From contig JAQTVP010000046.1 of the NCBI GenBank assembly GCA_028707015.1, positions 1 to 10,032 of the forward strand: a DNA stretch of 10,032 bases. The letters are read 5' to 3'. Numbering within the stretch: the stretch's first letter is position 1; every line of letters starts with the position of its first letter. The DNA is from Dehalococcoidales bacterium. GTDB taxonomy: Bacteria > Chloroflexota > Dehalococcoidia > Dehalococcoidales > JAQTVP01. This document shows, piece by piece, positions 1-6,952 of the stretch. Below the pieces are notes generated by a model, which saw only the letters and a list, made by a program, of their open reading frames with translations, ran no database searches and was not told where the DNA came from. A program made the translations under genes and the position numbers.

Positions 1-915
1 GGAACCACGTTTATTACTATTAGTAATAATACCTTCAAGATTATTATCACAATTGCTAGAGTGCATTGGTTCTGTGGAAATTACAATGTCTTCCGGACGA
101 ATTGAAGCATATTGATTTCCACGCTTGTCAGTAAGCACAGCTAGTTTTACATTCTCCATATCGAAAAAACTCTTTCCATTGGATTCACCTGATACTTCAC
201 CTTTAAAAATATTACGGGTCATTACAAACCGAGCCACAAATTCTGAGTTAGGATGCCGAAATATCTGCTCCGGAGTTCCGATTTGAACCATATTGCCTTT
301 TTCCATAATTGCTATGCGGTCTCCAAGAGCCATCGCTTCTTCAAAATCATGAGTAACGTGTATTGTTGTTAGTGTAAGGTTATCATGTGCTCTTTTTAAT
401 TCTTTTTCAGTAGCTTCCTTCAATTGGGGGTCAACCGCGCTCATCGGTTCATCAAGGAGTAAAAGATTAGGTTTAAGTGCCAGTGCTCTGGCTAAAGCAA
501 TTTTTTGACTTTCGCCCCCACTCAAAGACCAAGGTCTTCTATCCAGTAAAGGAGTAATGCCCAGAAGTTCAATTACATTATCAATTGACTTTTCTATATC
601 AGCACGTGGTTTATTTCTCCATTGCAGACCAAAAGATATGTTATCACGTACCGATAAATGACGGTAAAGTGTATAATCCTGGTAAGCAAAACCAATGTTT
701 CTTTTTTCTAGATTAAGAGAGGTTACATCTCTATCATTAATTATTACCTTACCACTTATTACTGGATTCAGCCCAGCAATAGACTCTAAAAGCACGGTTT
801 TACCTGATCCGGTAGGCCCTAGCAGAACAAAATATTCGCCGTCTTGAACATCAAAAGTAACATCTTTAAGCCTAAATTCGCCTAACCGAACGCATAAATC
901 CTGTATCTCTATCAT
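1..915 (-). CDS. ABC transporter ATP-binding protein, tungstate/molybdate (WtpC/ModC-like) type; C-terminus cut by window edge
   Basis: This gene encodes the cytoplasmic ATPase of an import-type ABC transporter. Translating the minus strand from the ATG at 915 gives 305 codons open to position 1, with no stop in the window. Visible motifs are Walker A GPTGSGKT (residues 33-40), the Q-loop Gln at 79, the signature LSGGES (131-136), Walker B LLLLDEP (151-157), a D-loop SAVD and the H-loop HVTHD with His189. The ATPase domain is followed by a TOBE-like region containing SIRPEDIVIS near residue 271. The opening EFRLKDVTFDVQDGEYFVLL, and the ARFVMTRNIFKGEV stretch after the ATPase core, resemble WtpC/ModC proteins, which power tungstate or molybdate uptake. 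The substrate is inferred, since the permease and binding protein lie outside the window. A GGGAG ribosome binding site at 920-924 supports the start. The family is about 350 residues long, so roughly 45 are missing. Another oxyanion or polyamine-type importer is possible. Confidence 0.85.
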   Translation of the reverse strand, partial: MIEIQDLCVRLGEFRLKDVTFDVQDGEYFVLLGPTGSGKTVLLESIAGLNPVISGKVIINDRDVTSLNLEKRNIGFAYQDYTLYRHLSVRDNISFGLQWRNKPRADIEKSIDNVIELLGITPLLDRRPWSLSGGESQKIALARALALKPNLLLLDEPMSAVDPQLKEATEKELKRAHDNLTLTTIHVTHDFEEAMALGDRIAIMEKGNMVQIGTPEQIFRHPNSEFVARFVMTRNIFKGEVSGESNGKSFFDMENVKLAVLTDKRGNQYASIRPEDIVISTEPMHSSNCDNNLEGIITNSNKRGS

Positions 916-980
916 TTTTCTCCCATTGAAAAATAGTTTTATCTGTTGGAGCTGTGTTTATGTAAAAAAGAATCCTAATA

Positions 981-1010
981 ATTATAATTTAATTTCAAAG
1001 AAGAAGTCTA
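981..1010 (-). promoter_or_regulatory. Possible promoter for the ABC ATPase gene
   Basis: On the minus strand a perfect -10 TATAAT lies at 981-986. A 4/6 match to the -35 box (TAGACT) lies at 1005-1010, with an 18-base spacer. It sits about 65 bases upstream of the ATPase start at 915, back to back with the pantothenate promoter on the other strand. The region is very AT-rich, so the -10 match could be chance. Confidence 0.3.
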
Positions 1011-1059
1011 GTATTTTTAGTACACTCTTAGTAAGAATATATAGCAAAAAGGCAATAAG

Positions 1060-1088
1060 TTGACATATCTAAATTAGTTTCCTATAAT
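1060..1088 (+). promoter_or_regulatory. Consensus sigma-A promoter of the pantothenate operon
   Basis: TTGACA at 1060-1065 and TATAAT at 1083-1088 are separated by exactly 17 bases, a perfect match to the housekeeping promoter consensus. Transcription should start near 1095, giving a leader of about 170 bases before the first start codon at 1266. A promoter this strong in front of a biosynthetic operon fits control after initiation, by the leader structures downstream. Confidence 0.85.
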
Positions 1089-1147
1089 AAAATTGGTAGT
1101 AAAAATTGACCATCGACCCTTGAGGCGGTGAGTTATTAAATTGAAGG

Positions 1148-1212
1148 AACATTAAAATATTTGGGCGCTTGGATCGGATACGACTGAGACGGCGGGAAAC
1201 TATTCGAATGTT
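1148..1212 (+). ncRNA. Structured leader RNA of the pantothenate operon, candidate pan motif
   Basis: A hairpin spans 1166-1191. C1166-G1167 pairs with C1190-G1191, then 1168-1172 pairs with 1184-1188, then 1174-1176 pairs with 1181-1183, closing a GATA loop. Two adenosines are left bulged, A1173 on the 5' side and A1189 on the 3' side. The published pan motif, found in 5' leaders of pantothenate genes in Bacillota, Chloroflexota and deltaproteobacteria, is described as a stem-loop with two conserved bulged A residues, which matches this shape and location. An outer helix AACATT (1148-1153) with AATGTT (1207-1212) encloses the hairpin and ends where the terminator stem begins. Assignment to the family rests on shape and gene context recalled from the literature, not on a covariance-model search. 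The ligand of pan RNAs is not known to me. Confidence 0.6.
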
Positions 1213-1253
1213 AAATACCCTCTTTAGTTGTATCTGAGAGGGTATTTTTTTTT
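1213..1253 (+). terminator. Intrinsic terminator in the leader (attenuator) of the pantothenate operon
   Basis: ATACCCTCT at 1215-1223 is perfectly complementary to AGAGGGTAT at 1237-1245. Two more A-T pairs extend it outward, and the run of T residues ends at 1253. The stem lies between the promoter and the first gene, and the ribosome binding site AGGA (1254-1257) follows directly. It is therefore placed to stop transcription before the operon rather than end an upstream gene, because no upstream plus-strand gene exists in the window. This implies regulated readthrough controlled by the leader RNA. Confidence 0.85.
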
Positions 1254-1265
1254 AGGATAAATAAC

Positions 1266-2144
1266 ATGCTCAAATTAGGATTTATTGGAGCAGGAACCGT
1301 AGGTAATGCTCTTGCGATTGGATTAAACAACAAGAGTTATAGAGTGACAGCTGTATCTAGCCGAAGTCAAAGTTCCTCCTTTAAACTGTCTCAGGCAGTT
1401 ATAGGTTGCGAATGCTTTAAAAATAATCAGGATGTAGCTGACAATTGTGATCTTGTATTTATCACTACTCCTGATGATGCCATTGCTTCGGTAGTATCCG
1501 AAATACAGTGGCATAATGAACAAAGTGTAATTCACTGCAGTGGTGCTGATTCTACTGATATATTAGAGCCAGCCCGAAAAGAAGGTGCCTATATTGGGGC
1601 TTTTCATCCTTTACAGACATTTGCCAGTGTGAACCAAGCCATAGAAAATATACCTGGGTCAACCTTCGCTATAGAAGCTGAAGAACCACTGTTAGGAACA
1701 CTTAAGGATATGGCTACCAGTCTCGGTGGCTACTGTATAGAACTAAAAGCAAGTGATAAGGTTATATATCATACTGCAGCTGTCATTGCCTGCAATTATC
1801 TCGTAACTTTGGTCAAGATGGCTACAGATCTGTGGCAAAATTTCAATATCCCTCAATCCCAAGCCATTAGAGCACTGTTGCCCTTGATGCGTGGTACGCT
1901 TCATAATATTGATACTATCGGTATGCCGGAATGCTTAACCGGACCAATTGCCCGCGGTGACATTGAAACGGTAAAAAAACATATTAATGCTTTACAGGTG
2001 TCATTTCCGATTTCATTATCTACCTACAAGGAACTAGGTCTGCAAACTATACCAATTGCTCTGGCAAAGGGAAAGATAAATAAACAACAGGCTGACAAAC
2101 TACAAACAATATTAAATAACGGAACTAATTTAAATATCAGTTAA
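1266..2144 (+). CDS. panG: Rossmann-fold DUF2520 protein, candidate PanG-type ketopantoate reductase
   Basis: This 292-residue protein is the likely NAD(P)H-dependent reductase converting ketopantoate to pantoate, the step between PanB and PanC. The N-terminus has a dinucleotide-binding Rossmann motif GAGTVG (residues 8-13). A DUF2520-type C-terminal half carries HPLQTF (114-119) and LTGPIARGD (224-232). It does not look like the classical PanE family. Francisella PanG, and an Enterococcus homolog shown to complement, are non-PanE ketopantoate reductases reported from pantothenate gene clusters, and this protein appears to belong with them. The family match is from memory; the function is inferred mainly from context. 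It is the first gene of the operon, 12 bases before panD, and its AGGA ribosome binding site (1254-1257) sits directly after the leader terminator. No panE or ilvC is visible in the window. Confidence 0.7.
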   Translation: MLKLGFIGAGTVGNALAIGLNNKSYRVTAVSSRSQSSSFKLSQAVIGCECFKNNQDVADNCDLVFITTPDDAIASVVSEIQWHNEQSVIHCSGADSTDILEPARKEGAYIGAFHPLQTFASVNQAIENIPGSTFAIEAEEPLLGTLKDMATSLGGYCIELKASDKVIYHTAAVIACNYLVTLVKMATDLWQNFNIPQSQAIRALLPLMRGTLHNIDTIGMPECLTGPIARGDIETVKKHINALQVSFPISLSTYKELGLQTIPIALAKGKINKQQADKLQTILNNGTNLNIS

Positions 2145-2156
2145 GGGGAATATCTG

Positions 2157-2528
2157 ATGAGAACAATGCTAAAAAGTAAAATCCATCGAGCTCATGTTAC
2201 TGAAACTAACATCCACTATGAGGGCAGTATTACCATTGATAAGACACTTATGGATGAAGCTGACATACTACCTTACGAACAAGTGCAGATAGTAAATATC
2301 AATAATGGTGCCCGCTTTGAAACATACGTTATTGAAGGTCACCCTAATAGCGGAGAAATCTGTCTAAATGGTGCTGCAGCCAGATTAGCCGTCCCTGGAG
2401 ATATTGTTATTATACTTTCTTATTCTACTATCGAAGAAGACAATACTCATAATTTTACCCCCAGAGTAGTACATGTTGATGAAAAAAATAAATTGGCTAA
2501 TATTCCTGTTAAAGCTATATCCTTTTAA
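2157..2528 (+). CDS. panD: Aspartate 1-decarboxylase proenzyme
   Basis: PanD converts L-aspartate to beta-alanine, the amine half of pantothenate. It is made as an inactive proenzyme that cleaves itself at a Gly-Ser bond, turning the serine into the catalytic pyruvoyl group. The cleavage site HYEGS is present, with Gly23-Ser24. The opening MRTMLKSKIHRA and the later LNGAAARL block are typical. The length of 123 residues is normal for the family. The ATG at 2157 is preceded by AAGGGGA, which overlaps the upstream stop codon. A second ATG three codons later is possible, but the MRTML opening matches known PanD proteins. The gene lies 12 bases after the DUF2520 gene and 11 bases before panB, so it is almost certainly cotranscribed. 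Confidence 0.97.
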   Translation: MRTMLKSKIHRAHVTETNIHYEGSITIDKTLMDEADILPYEQVQIVNINNGARFETYVIEGHPNSGEICLNGAAARLAVPGDIVIILSYSTIEEDNTHNFTPRVVHVDEKNKLANIPVKAISF

Positions 2529-2539
2529 GGAGGATTAAA

Positions 2540-3367
2540 ATGCGTATTACCATAAATCAGATAAAAAACATGAAGCAAAAAGGTGAGAAAATTGTTATGC
2601 TCACTGCCTATGACTACACTACAGCGCAAATGATTGATAAAGCAGGCATACCATTAATTCTGGTTGGAGATAGCCTGGGTATGGTAGTACTTGGTTACGA
2701 ATCTACTATACCGGTAACTATTGAGGATATGCTGCACCATACTAAAGCAGTAGTTAGGGGCACAAAAAAAACGATGATAATTGGTGATATGCCATTTATG
2801 ACCTATCACGTCAGCATTGATGAAACTCTGAAAAATGCTGCCCGTTTCATTCAAGAAGGTGGGGCCCAAGCAATTAAACTTGAGGGTGGGGTAAACGTAG
2901 CCGAAAAAGTAAGAAGAATTGTAGATTGTGGTATTCCAGTTATGGGACATATTGGTCTCACGCCTCAGTCAGTTTATCAGCTCGGCGGGTTTAAAGTGCA
3001 GGGTAAAACTACAGAGACAGCCATACGCTTACTCAAAGATGCCCAAGCTCTGGAAGAAGCCGGAGCTTGGGCAGTTGTCTTGGAAACGGTACCCGCACAA
3101 TTGGCAACTCTAATTACACAGAAGCTAAGCATACCTACTATTGGAATCGGTGCTGGCGTAGGTTGCGATGGTCAAGTCCAGGTAATTAATGACATGCTGG
3201 GTTCTTATACTGACTTCGTTCCTAAACATGCAAAGCAATATACTAAACTAAGTAATATTATGTATAATGCGATTAGTGAATATTCTAATGAAGTGAAAAA
3301 CGGCAGCTTTCCTACTGATGAACATAGTTTTTCCATGGATGAAAATTTACTTTCTGAAATAGGCTAA
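2540..3367 (+). CDS. panB: 3-methyl-2-oxobutanoate hydroxymethyltransferase (ketopantoate hydroxymethyltransferase)
   Basis: PanB transfers a hydroxymethyl group from 5,10-methylenetetrahydrofolate to 2-oxoisovalerate, making ketopantoate, the first committed step of the branch. The 275-residue protein carries the expected TIM-barrel motifs. Likely Mg2+ ligands are Asp44 in GDSLG (43-47), Asp83 in GDMPF and Glu115 in KLEGG. The catalytic base is Glu182 in VLETVPA. GHIGLTPQ (136-143) and GIGAG are also present. A strong AAGGAGG ribosome binding site directly follows the panD stop and supports the ATG at 2540. The protein is full length, and nothing looks missing. Its product would go to the DUF2520 reductase encoded two genes upstream. 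Confidence 0.97.
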   Translation: MRITINQIKNMKQKGEKIVMLTAYDYTTAQMIDKAGIPLILVGDSLGMVVLGYESTIPVTIEDMLHHTKAVVRGTKKTMIIGDMPFMTYHVSIDETLKNAARFIQEGGAQAIKLEGGVNVAEKVRRIVDCGIPVMGHIGLTPQSVYQLGGFKVQGKTTETAIRLLKDAQALEEAGAWAVVLETVPAQLATLITQKLSIPTIGIGAGVGCDGQVQVINDMLGSYTDFVPKHAKQYTKLSNIMYNAISEYSNEVKNGSFPTDEHSFSMDENLLSEIG

Positions 3368-3405
3368 ATATTTCCTAATACTATCACCAAATCAAATAAC
3401 TGCTA

Positions 3406-4239
3406 ATGAAAATAGTTGATAATATAAGTGAAATGAGACTACTGAGACAGCAGATTACTGTCCCTGTTGGTTTCGTGCCCACCATGGGTTATCTCCATGA
3501 AGGACATATTTCACTGGTAAAGCACGCTAAAACTGAAAATTCGCTTTTAGTAGTCAGTATATTTGTTAATCCAACGCAATTCGGCCCCACAGAAGATTTC
3601 AAACAATATCCCCGTGATACACAGCGGGATTTTAGTTTATTAGATAGGGAAAATGTTGATATTGTTTTTATGCCTTCGGATGAAGAAATGTATCCGGGTG
3701 ATTTTACTACTTGGGTAGAGGTTAACCAGATAACAGATAGACTTGAAGGGGCTTCTCGTCCCACTCATTTTAAAGGCGTTACCACAGTTGTTGCCAAGTT
3801 ATTTAACATTATACAGCCAGCAAGAGCTTACTTTGGGCAAAAAGATGCTCAGCAATTACTGGTTATTAAAAAAATGGTAGCAGACCTTAATATGAATTTA
3901 GAAATAATCACTGTTCCCACTATGCGTGAACCAGATGGACTGGCAATGAGTAGCCGTAATATCTACCTTAATCCTAAAGAACACCAGGCAGCATTGGTTC
4001 TTTACCAGTCGCTAAGCTTAGCTCATAAACTTTGGAGACAGGGTGAGCGAAACGCTGAAATAATCCGCCAAGAAATGGAATATTTAATAAAAAAACAACC
4101 ACTAGCAGAAATTAATTACATATCAATAGCTGATAACAATAGTTTAGAAGAATTAGATACAGTAATACCCCAAACCTTAGTTTCACTTGCGGTAAAAATT
4201 GGGAGGACTAGATTAATTGATAATATATTACTGAAATGA
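3406..4239 (+). CDS. panC: Pantothenate synthetase (pantoate-beta-alanine ligase)
   Basis: PanC joins pantoate and beta-alanine using ATP, through a pantoyl-adenylate intermediate, and completes pantothenate synthesis in the cytoplasm. The 277-residue protein is of normal length. It has PTMGYLHEGH (25-34), which includes the HIGH-type nucleotidyl transferase signature, then FVNPTQFGPTEDF, then FGQKDAQQ, and LAMSSRN, the counterpart of KMSKS. The start at 3406 gives the N-terminus expected for the family. No clear Shine-Dalgarno sequence is visible in the 38-base gap after panB, unlike the other genes of the operon. The gene is last in the operon, and its 3' end faces the end of the minus-strand MFS gene six bases away. 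No terminator is visible between them. Confidence 0.97.
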   Translation: MKIVDNISEMRLLRQQITVPVGFVPTMGYLHEGHISLVKHAKTENSLLVVSIFVNPTQFGPTEDFKQYPRDTQRDFSLLDRENVDIVFMPSDEEMYPGDFTTWVEVNQITDRLEGASRPTHFKGVTTVVAKLFNIIQPARAYFGQKDAQQLLVIKKMVADLNMNLEIITVPTMREPDGLAMSSRNIYLNPKEHQAALVLYQSLSLAHKLWRQGERNAEIIRQEMEYLIKKQPLAEINYISIADNNSLEELDTVIPQTLVSLAVKIGRTRLIDNILLK

Positions 4240-4245
4240 TATTCT

Positions 4246-5463
4246 TTATTTCCGAACCAATACTAACATACAAAGCATTGCTAGAAAGGCGAGGCTGGAA
4301 CCAAAATAAAATGGAGCTGCTGGGCTTATAGTCTGCCATAACCAGCCGGCCAGCAAGCTGGCTGGAAACAGAGTAATACCGATTACTCCATGATACAATC
4401 CATAGGCAGTACCCCTTCTTTCCGGAGGTACTAAATCAGCAACAAAGGCTCTCGCAGCACCTTCTGCCATTCCATAGTAGACTCCGTAACCAGCGAAAAG
4501 TAGCCATATCTGCCATAACTCAGTGCTTAGAGCAAAGCCTAAGTAAACCATGGTATAGATTAGCCAACCTACAGTGATAACTTTTTTCCTGCCCCACCTG
4601 TCTGATATAATTCCTGCCGGCAGCGAAGTAAGCATGTAGCTAATATTAAACAAAACAAGCATCATTGTTATCTGTATCAGTGGAGCTTCCAGATTTTGCG
4701 CTCTTAAAATCACAAAGAAATCGCTGGAATTACCCAAAGTAAAAATGGCTATAACAGCGAGAAATAGTATAAAACGTTTATCAAAACCTACTGTCAGTTT
4801 ATTAAGTGGTAACTTAATATCGTGATTACCTGCCGCTAGGTCTATTCTTTTTTTATCACGTACAAATATTATTAAAACAATTACGGCGATCACTGCTGGC
4901 ACTGTACCTACCAGCACTATCCATTTGTATGTATCCTGCCCAAGTTGTAAATCACCACCTTGAACAAGATAAATTATAATAGCGGCAATCACTAATCCAA
5001 GAACGGCTCCACAGGTATCCATTGCCCGGTGTAAACCGAATCCCTTACCTCTCTCAGCAGATGAAGCAGAATCAGCAATCAAAGCATCACGTGATGAGGA
5101 ACGTATCCCTTTCCCTACCCTATCACCAAACCTGACAGCTAATACTGCACCCCAACTCGTAGCCAGATACATAAAAGGTTTTATTATCGTAGAGACACTG
5201 TAGCCTAACACTGTCAGCGGTTTACGTTTCCCCACTTTATCACTAAACCAGCCGCTGAATATTCTGCAGGCAGCATCAATGCTTTCGGATAATCCGCCAA
5301 CAAAACCAATGACAACAAAAGTTGACTTCAGTACATTAGACAAAAAGAGAGGAACAAGAGTAAAAATCATTTCACTTGAGATATCAGTTAGCAGGCTGAC
5401 TATACCCAAGAAAAACACATTAGGATTAAAGCCCCAGATTTTCTTATTATCATATCTTTGCAT
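4246..5463 (-). CDS. Major facilitator superfamily (MFS) transporter
   Basis: This 405-residue integral membrane protein has about twelve hydrophobic segments. It belongs to the MFS_1 group whose first helix carries a DISSEM motif (residues 27-32). The loop motif GWFSDKVGKRKPL (71-83) and its second-half counterpart GIISDRWGRKK (284-294) are the duplicated MFS motif A. RFGDRVGKGIRSSSRDALIA (111-130) is characteristic of this subgroup. Such proteins are usually annotated as drug or sugar efflux permeases. The substrate cannot be read from sequence. Its position next to panC raises the idea of a link to pantothenate, but the genes converge rather than share an operon, so I do not infer one. The ATG at 5463 has no clear Shine-Dalgarno sequence. 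A TATACT box about 15 bases upstream on the minus strand would give a very short leader. Confidence 0.88.
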   Translation of the reverse strand: MQRYDNKKIWGFNPNVFFLGIVSLLTDISSEMIFTLVPLFLSNVLKSTFVVIGFVGGLSESIDAACRIFSGWFSDKVGKRKPLTVLGYSVSTIIKPFMYLATSWGAVLAVRFGDRVGKGIRSSSRDALIADSASSAERGKGFGLHRAMDTCGAVLGLVIAAIIIYLVQGGDLQLGQDTYKWIVLVGTVPAVIAVIVLIIFVRDKKRIDLAAGNHDIKLPLNKLTVGFDKRFILFLAVIAIFTLGNSSDFFVILRAQNLEAPLIQITMMLVLFNISYMLTSLPAGIISDRWGRKKVITVGWLIYTMVYLGFALSTELWQIWLLFAGYGVYYGMAEGAARAFVADLVPPERRGTAYGLYHGVIGITLFPASLLAGWLWQTISPAAPFYFGSSLAFLAMLCMLVLVRK

Positions 5464-5556
5464 AATATTTTCAGCAGTATATCATATTTTGCGTTATCTG
5501 TAATGGCATTTGGAGTGTTTAGTAACGATTACAAGTGAATATGATGACGAGAGTGC

Positions 5557-5585
5557 TTGACACTTAAATTAGCAACAGATACAAT
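5557..5585 (+). promoter_or_regulatory. Promoter of the tRNA-Phe gene
   Basis: TTGACA at 5557-5562 and TACAAT at 5580-5585 are separated by 17 bases, so the -35 box is perfect and the -10 box matches 5 of 6. The predicted transcription start falls a few bases upstream of the tRNA at 5601. This gives the tRNA its own strong promoter. Confidence 0.8.
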
Positions 5586-5600
5586 ATTACTATCCATTAT

Positions 5601-5674
<74 letters not shown>

Positions 5675-5697
5675 TTTAATTATAAAACATGAGATAA

Positions 5698-5744
5698 ATA
5701 ACACCGCTCTAGTTCACTATAACCTGAGCGGTGTTATATTTTTT
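5698..5744 (+). terminator. Intrinsic terminator of the tRNA-Phe unit
   Basis: A perfect 12-base-pair stem, ATAACACCGCTC (5698-5709) with GAGCGGTGTTAT (5726-5737), is followed by ATTTTTT ending at 5744. It lies 24 bases after the tRNA and ends its transcript. On the opposite strand the stem is followed only by a weak T-rich stretch, so termination of the minus-strand oxidoreductase transcript here is possible but less supported. Confidence 0.88.
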
Positions 5745-5902
5745 CCAGCAGATACGGAAAATATAAATCTTTCAGAAGCGATGATAAGGTTCCTTTATGA
5801 TAATGCAGTGTGTAAAAATACTAAATTTTATATTACCTGCAATATCTAGTTTCCGTACAAAAACTAATCTTGGTATAGATACTGTTTCATTTTCATTCAC
5901 TA

Positions 5903-6898
5903 TTATTCTATACCTAATTCTATTGCCGCTTGCCGAGGAAATTCAGGGTTAGTGAGCATAATACGACCAAAAGCAACCATATCTACTTTTTCATCACGAA
6001 CTATGCTATCAGCATAGTTCGCTTCGGTAATATTGCCTACTCCAATGACAGGCACCTTCACAACTTTCTTGATATTTTCTGCCAGAGGGATAAAATAGCC
6101 CTGTTTCGAAAAATGGTCTCGACCAGTACCACCTATTCCGCCAGAAACATCAATAACATTAACACCGGATCGTTCCAAACGTTGTGCTGCTAATTGAGCT
6201 TCCTTAAGAGAAAGGCCTCCTTCAATCAGGTCATCAGCTCCAAGACGATAAAATAGAGGCATATCTTGTTTTAACCTTTTTTTTACAGCAACGACAACTT
6301 CCAGAGGCAATAATAATCTTCCTTCTATACTACTGCCATATATATCTCTACGCTGATTGGTAAACGGCGATAGAAACTGGCTAAGAAGATAGCCATGTGC
6401 GCCGTGGATTTCTACGGAGTCGAAACCTGCTGCTATTGCTCGGTCTGTTGCCTTAACGAAGTCTTGAACTAATGCTTCAACTTCAGCGATGGTTAACGGT
6501 CTGGGGATTTCGTGCCAGTTTGGCGGAATAATATTCCACGGTCCGGCTGGCTGTACTCCGGTAATTTTACTGGGGGCCTGAGCCCCACAATGGTTAATCT
6601 GGACAATTACCTTGGCACCCTCAGAGTGGATAGTGTTTACCAGTCGCTTTAGCCCAGTAATCAGTTTATCATCATATATACCCAGTTGCCCGGCAGAACC
6701 TTTACCTTCTTTCGAAATGTAACAATGCTCGATTATTATCAGCCCAATACCACTACTGGCGCGAGTTACATAGTGTTCAATGTGCTGATCAGTAACCTCG
6801 CCATCTTCGGTAGCCTTTCTGGTATTCATTGGCGGCATGACCAAACGATTCTTAAGCAAGAGACCATTTATTTTTATTGGGTCGAAAAGTCTTGGCAT
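5903..6898 (-). CDS. NADH:flavin oxidoreductase, Old Yellow Enzyme family (short, single-domain type)
   Basis: This is an FMN-dependent TIM-barrel oxidoreductase of the Old Yellow Enzyme family, which reduces activated C=C bonds such as enones. From the ATG at 6898 it has 331 residues, the single-domain YqjM-like size. It lacks the C-terminal iron-sulfur/FAD half of 2,4-dienoyl-CoA reductases. Visible features are LFDPIKINGLLLKNR at the N-terminus, Gln100 in VQINHCG, the substrate-anion pair His165/His168 in EIHGAHGYL, SQFLSPFTNQRRD, Arg218 and the flavin phosphate-binding GVGNI (286-290) and FGR (310-312). The reading frame extends upstream to a TTG at 6952, but an AGAGGAGC ribosome binding site at 6907-6914 clearly favours 6898. 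YqjM-type enzymes usually have a Cys and a Tyr in the first flavin-contacting strand. Here that stretch reads PPMNTRKA, with Asn and Arg, so substrate or redox tuning may differ. The physiological substrate is unknown. Confidence 0.9.
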   Translation of the reverse strand: MPRLFDPIKINGLLLKNRLVMPPMNTRKATEDGEVTDQHIEHYVTRASSGIGLIIIEHCYISKEGKGSAGQLGIYDDKLITGLKRLVNTIHSEGAKVIVQINHCGAQAPSKITGVQPAGPWNIIPPNWHEIPRPLTIAEVEALVQDFVKATDRAIAAGFDSVEIHGAHGYLLSQFLSPFTNQRRDIYGSSIEGRLLLPLEVVVAVKKRLKQDMPLFYRLGADDLIEGGLSLKEAQLAAQRLERSGVNVIDVSGGIGGTGRDHFSKQGYFIPLAENIKKVVKVPVIGVGNITEANYADSIVRDEKVDMVAFGRIMLTNPEFPRQAAIELGIE

Positions 6899-6922
6899 TA
6901 AATTATGCTCCTCTAAAGTTTT

Positions 6923-6952
6923 TATGTATTCAGCAATATCTGCTTTAATCAA
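6923..6952 (-). promoter_or_regulatory. Possible promoter of the Old Yellow Enzyme-like gene
   Basis: On the minus strand TTGATT (6947-6952) and TACATA (6923-6928) are 18 bases apart, each matching about 4 of 6 consensus bases. The position, about 25 bases upstream of the preferred start at 6898, is suitable. If used, it would leave the upstream TTG codon outside the transcript. The match is modest and the region is AT-rich. Confidence 0.3.

Noticed and set aside
1109..1132. A second, tandem copy of the pan-like element upstream of the main hairpin
   Set aside because: TGAGGCGGTGAG (1121-1132) matches 9 of 12 bases of TGAGACGGCGGG (1185-1196). However, the upstream sequence lacks a matching 5' arm with the same bulged adenosines, and only a weak five-pair stem can be drawn.
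5845..5872. Terminator hairpin for the Old Yellow Enzyme-like gene (TAGTTT/AAACTA)
   Set aside because: The six-pair stem is AT-rich and is not followed by a T tract on the minus strand.
6899..6952. N-terminal extension of the Old Yellow Enzyme-like protein from a TTG at 6952
   Set aside because: The internal ATG at 6898 has a strong AGAGGAGC ribosome binding site and gives the usual N-terminus of the family. The TTG has none.
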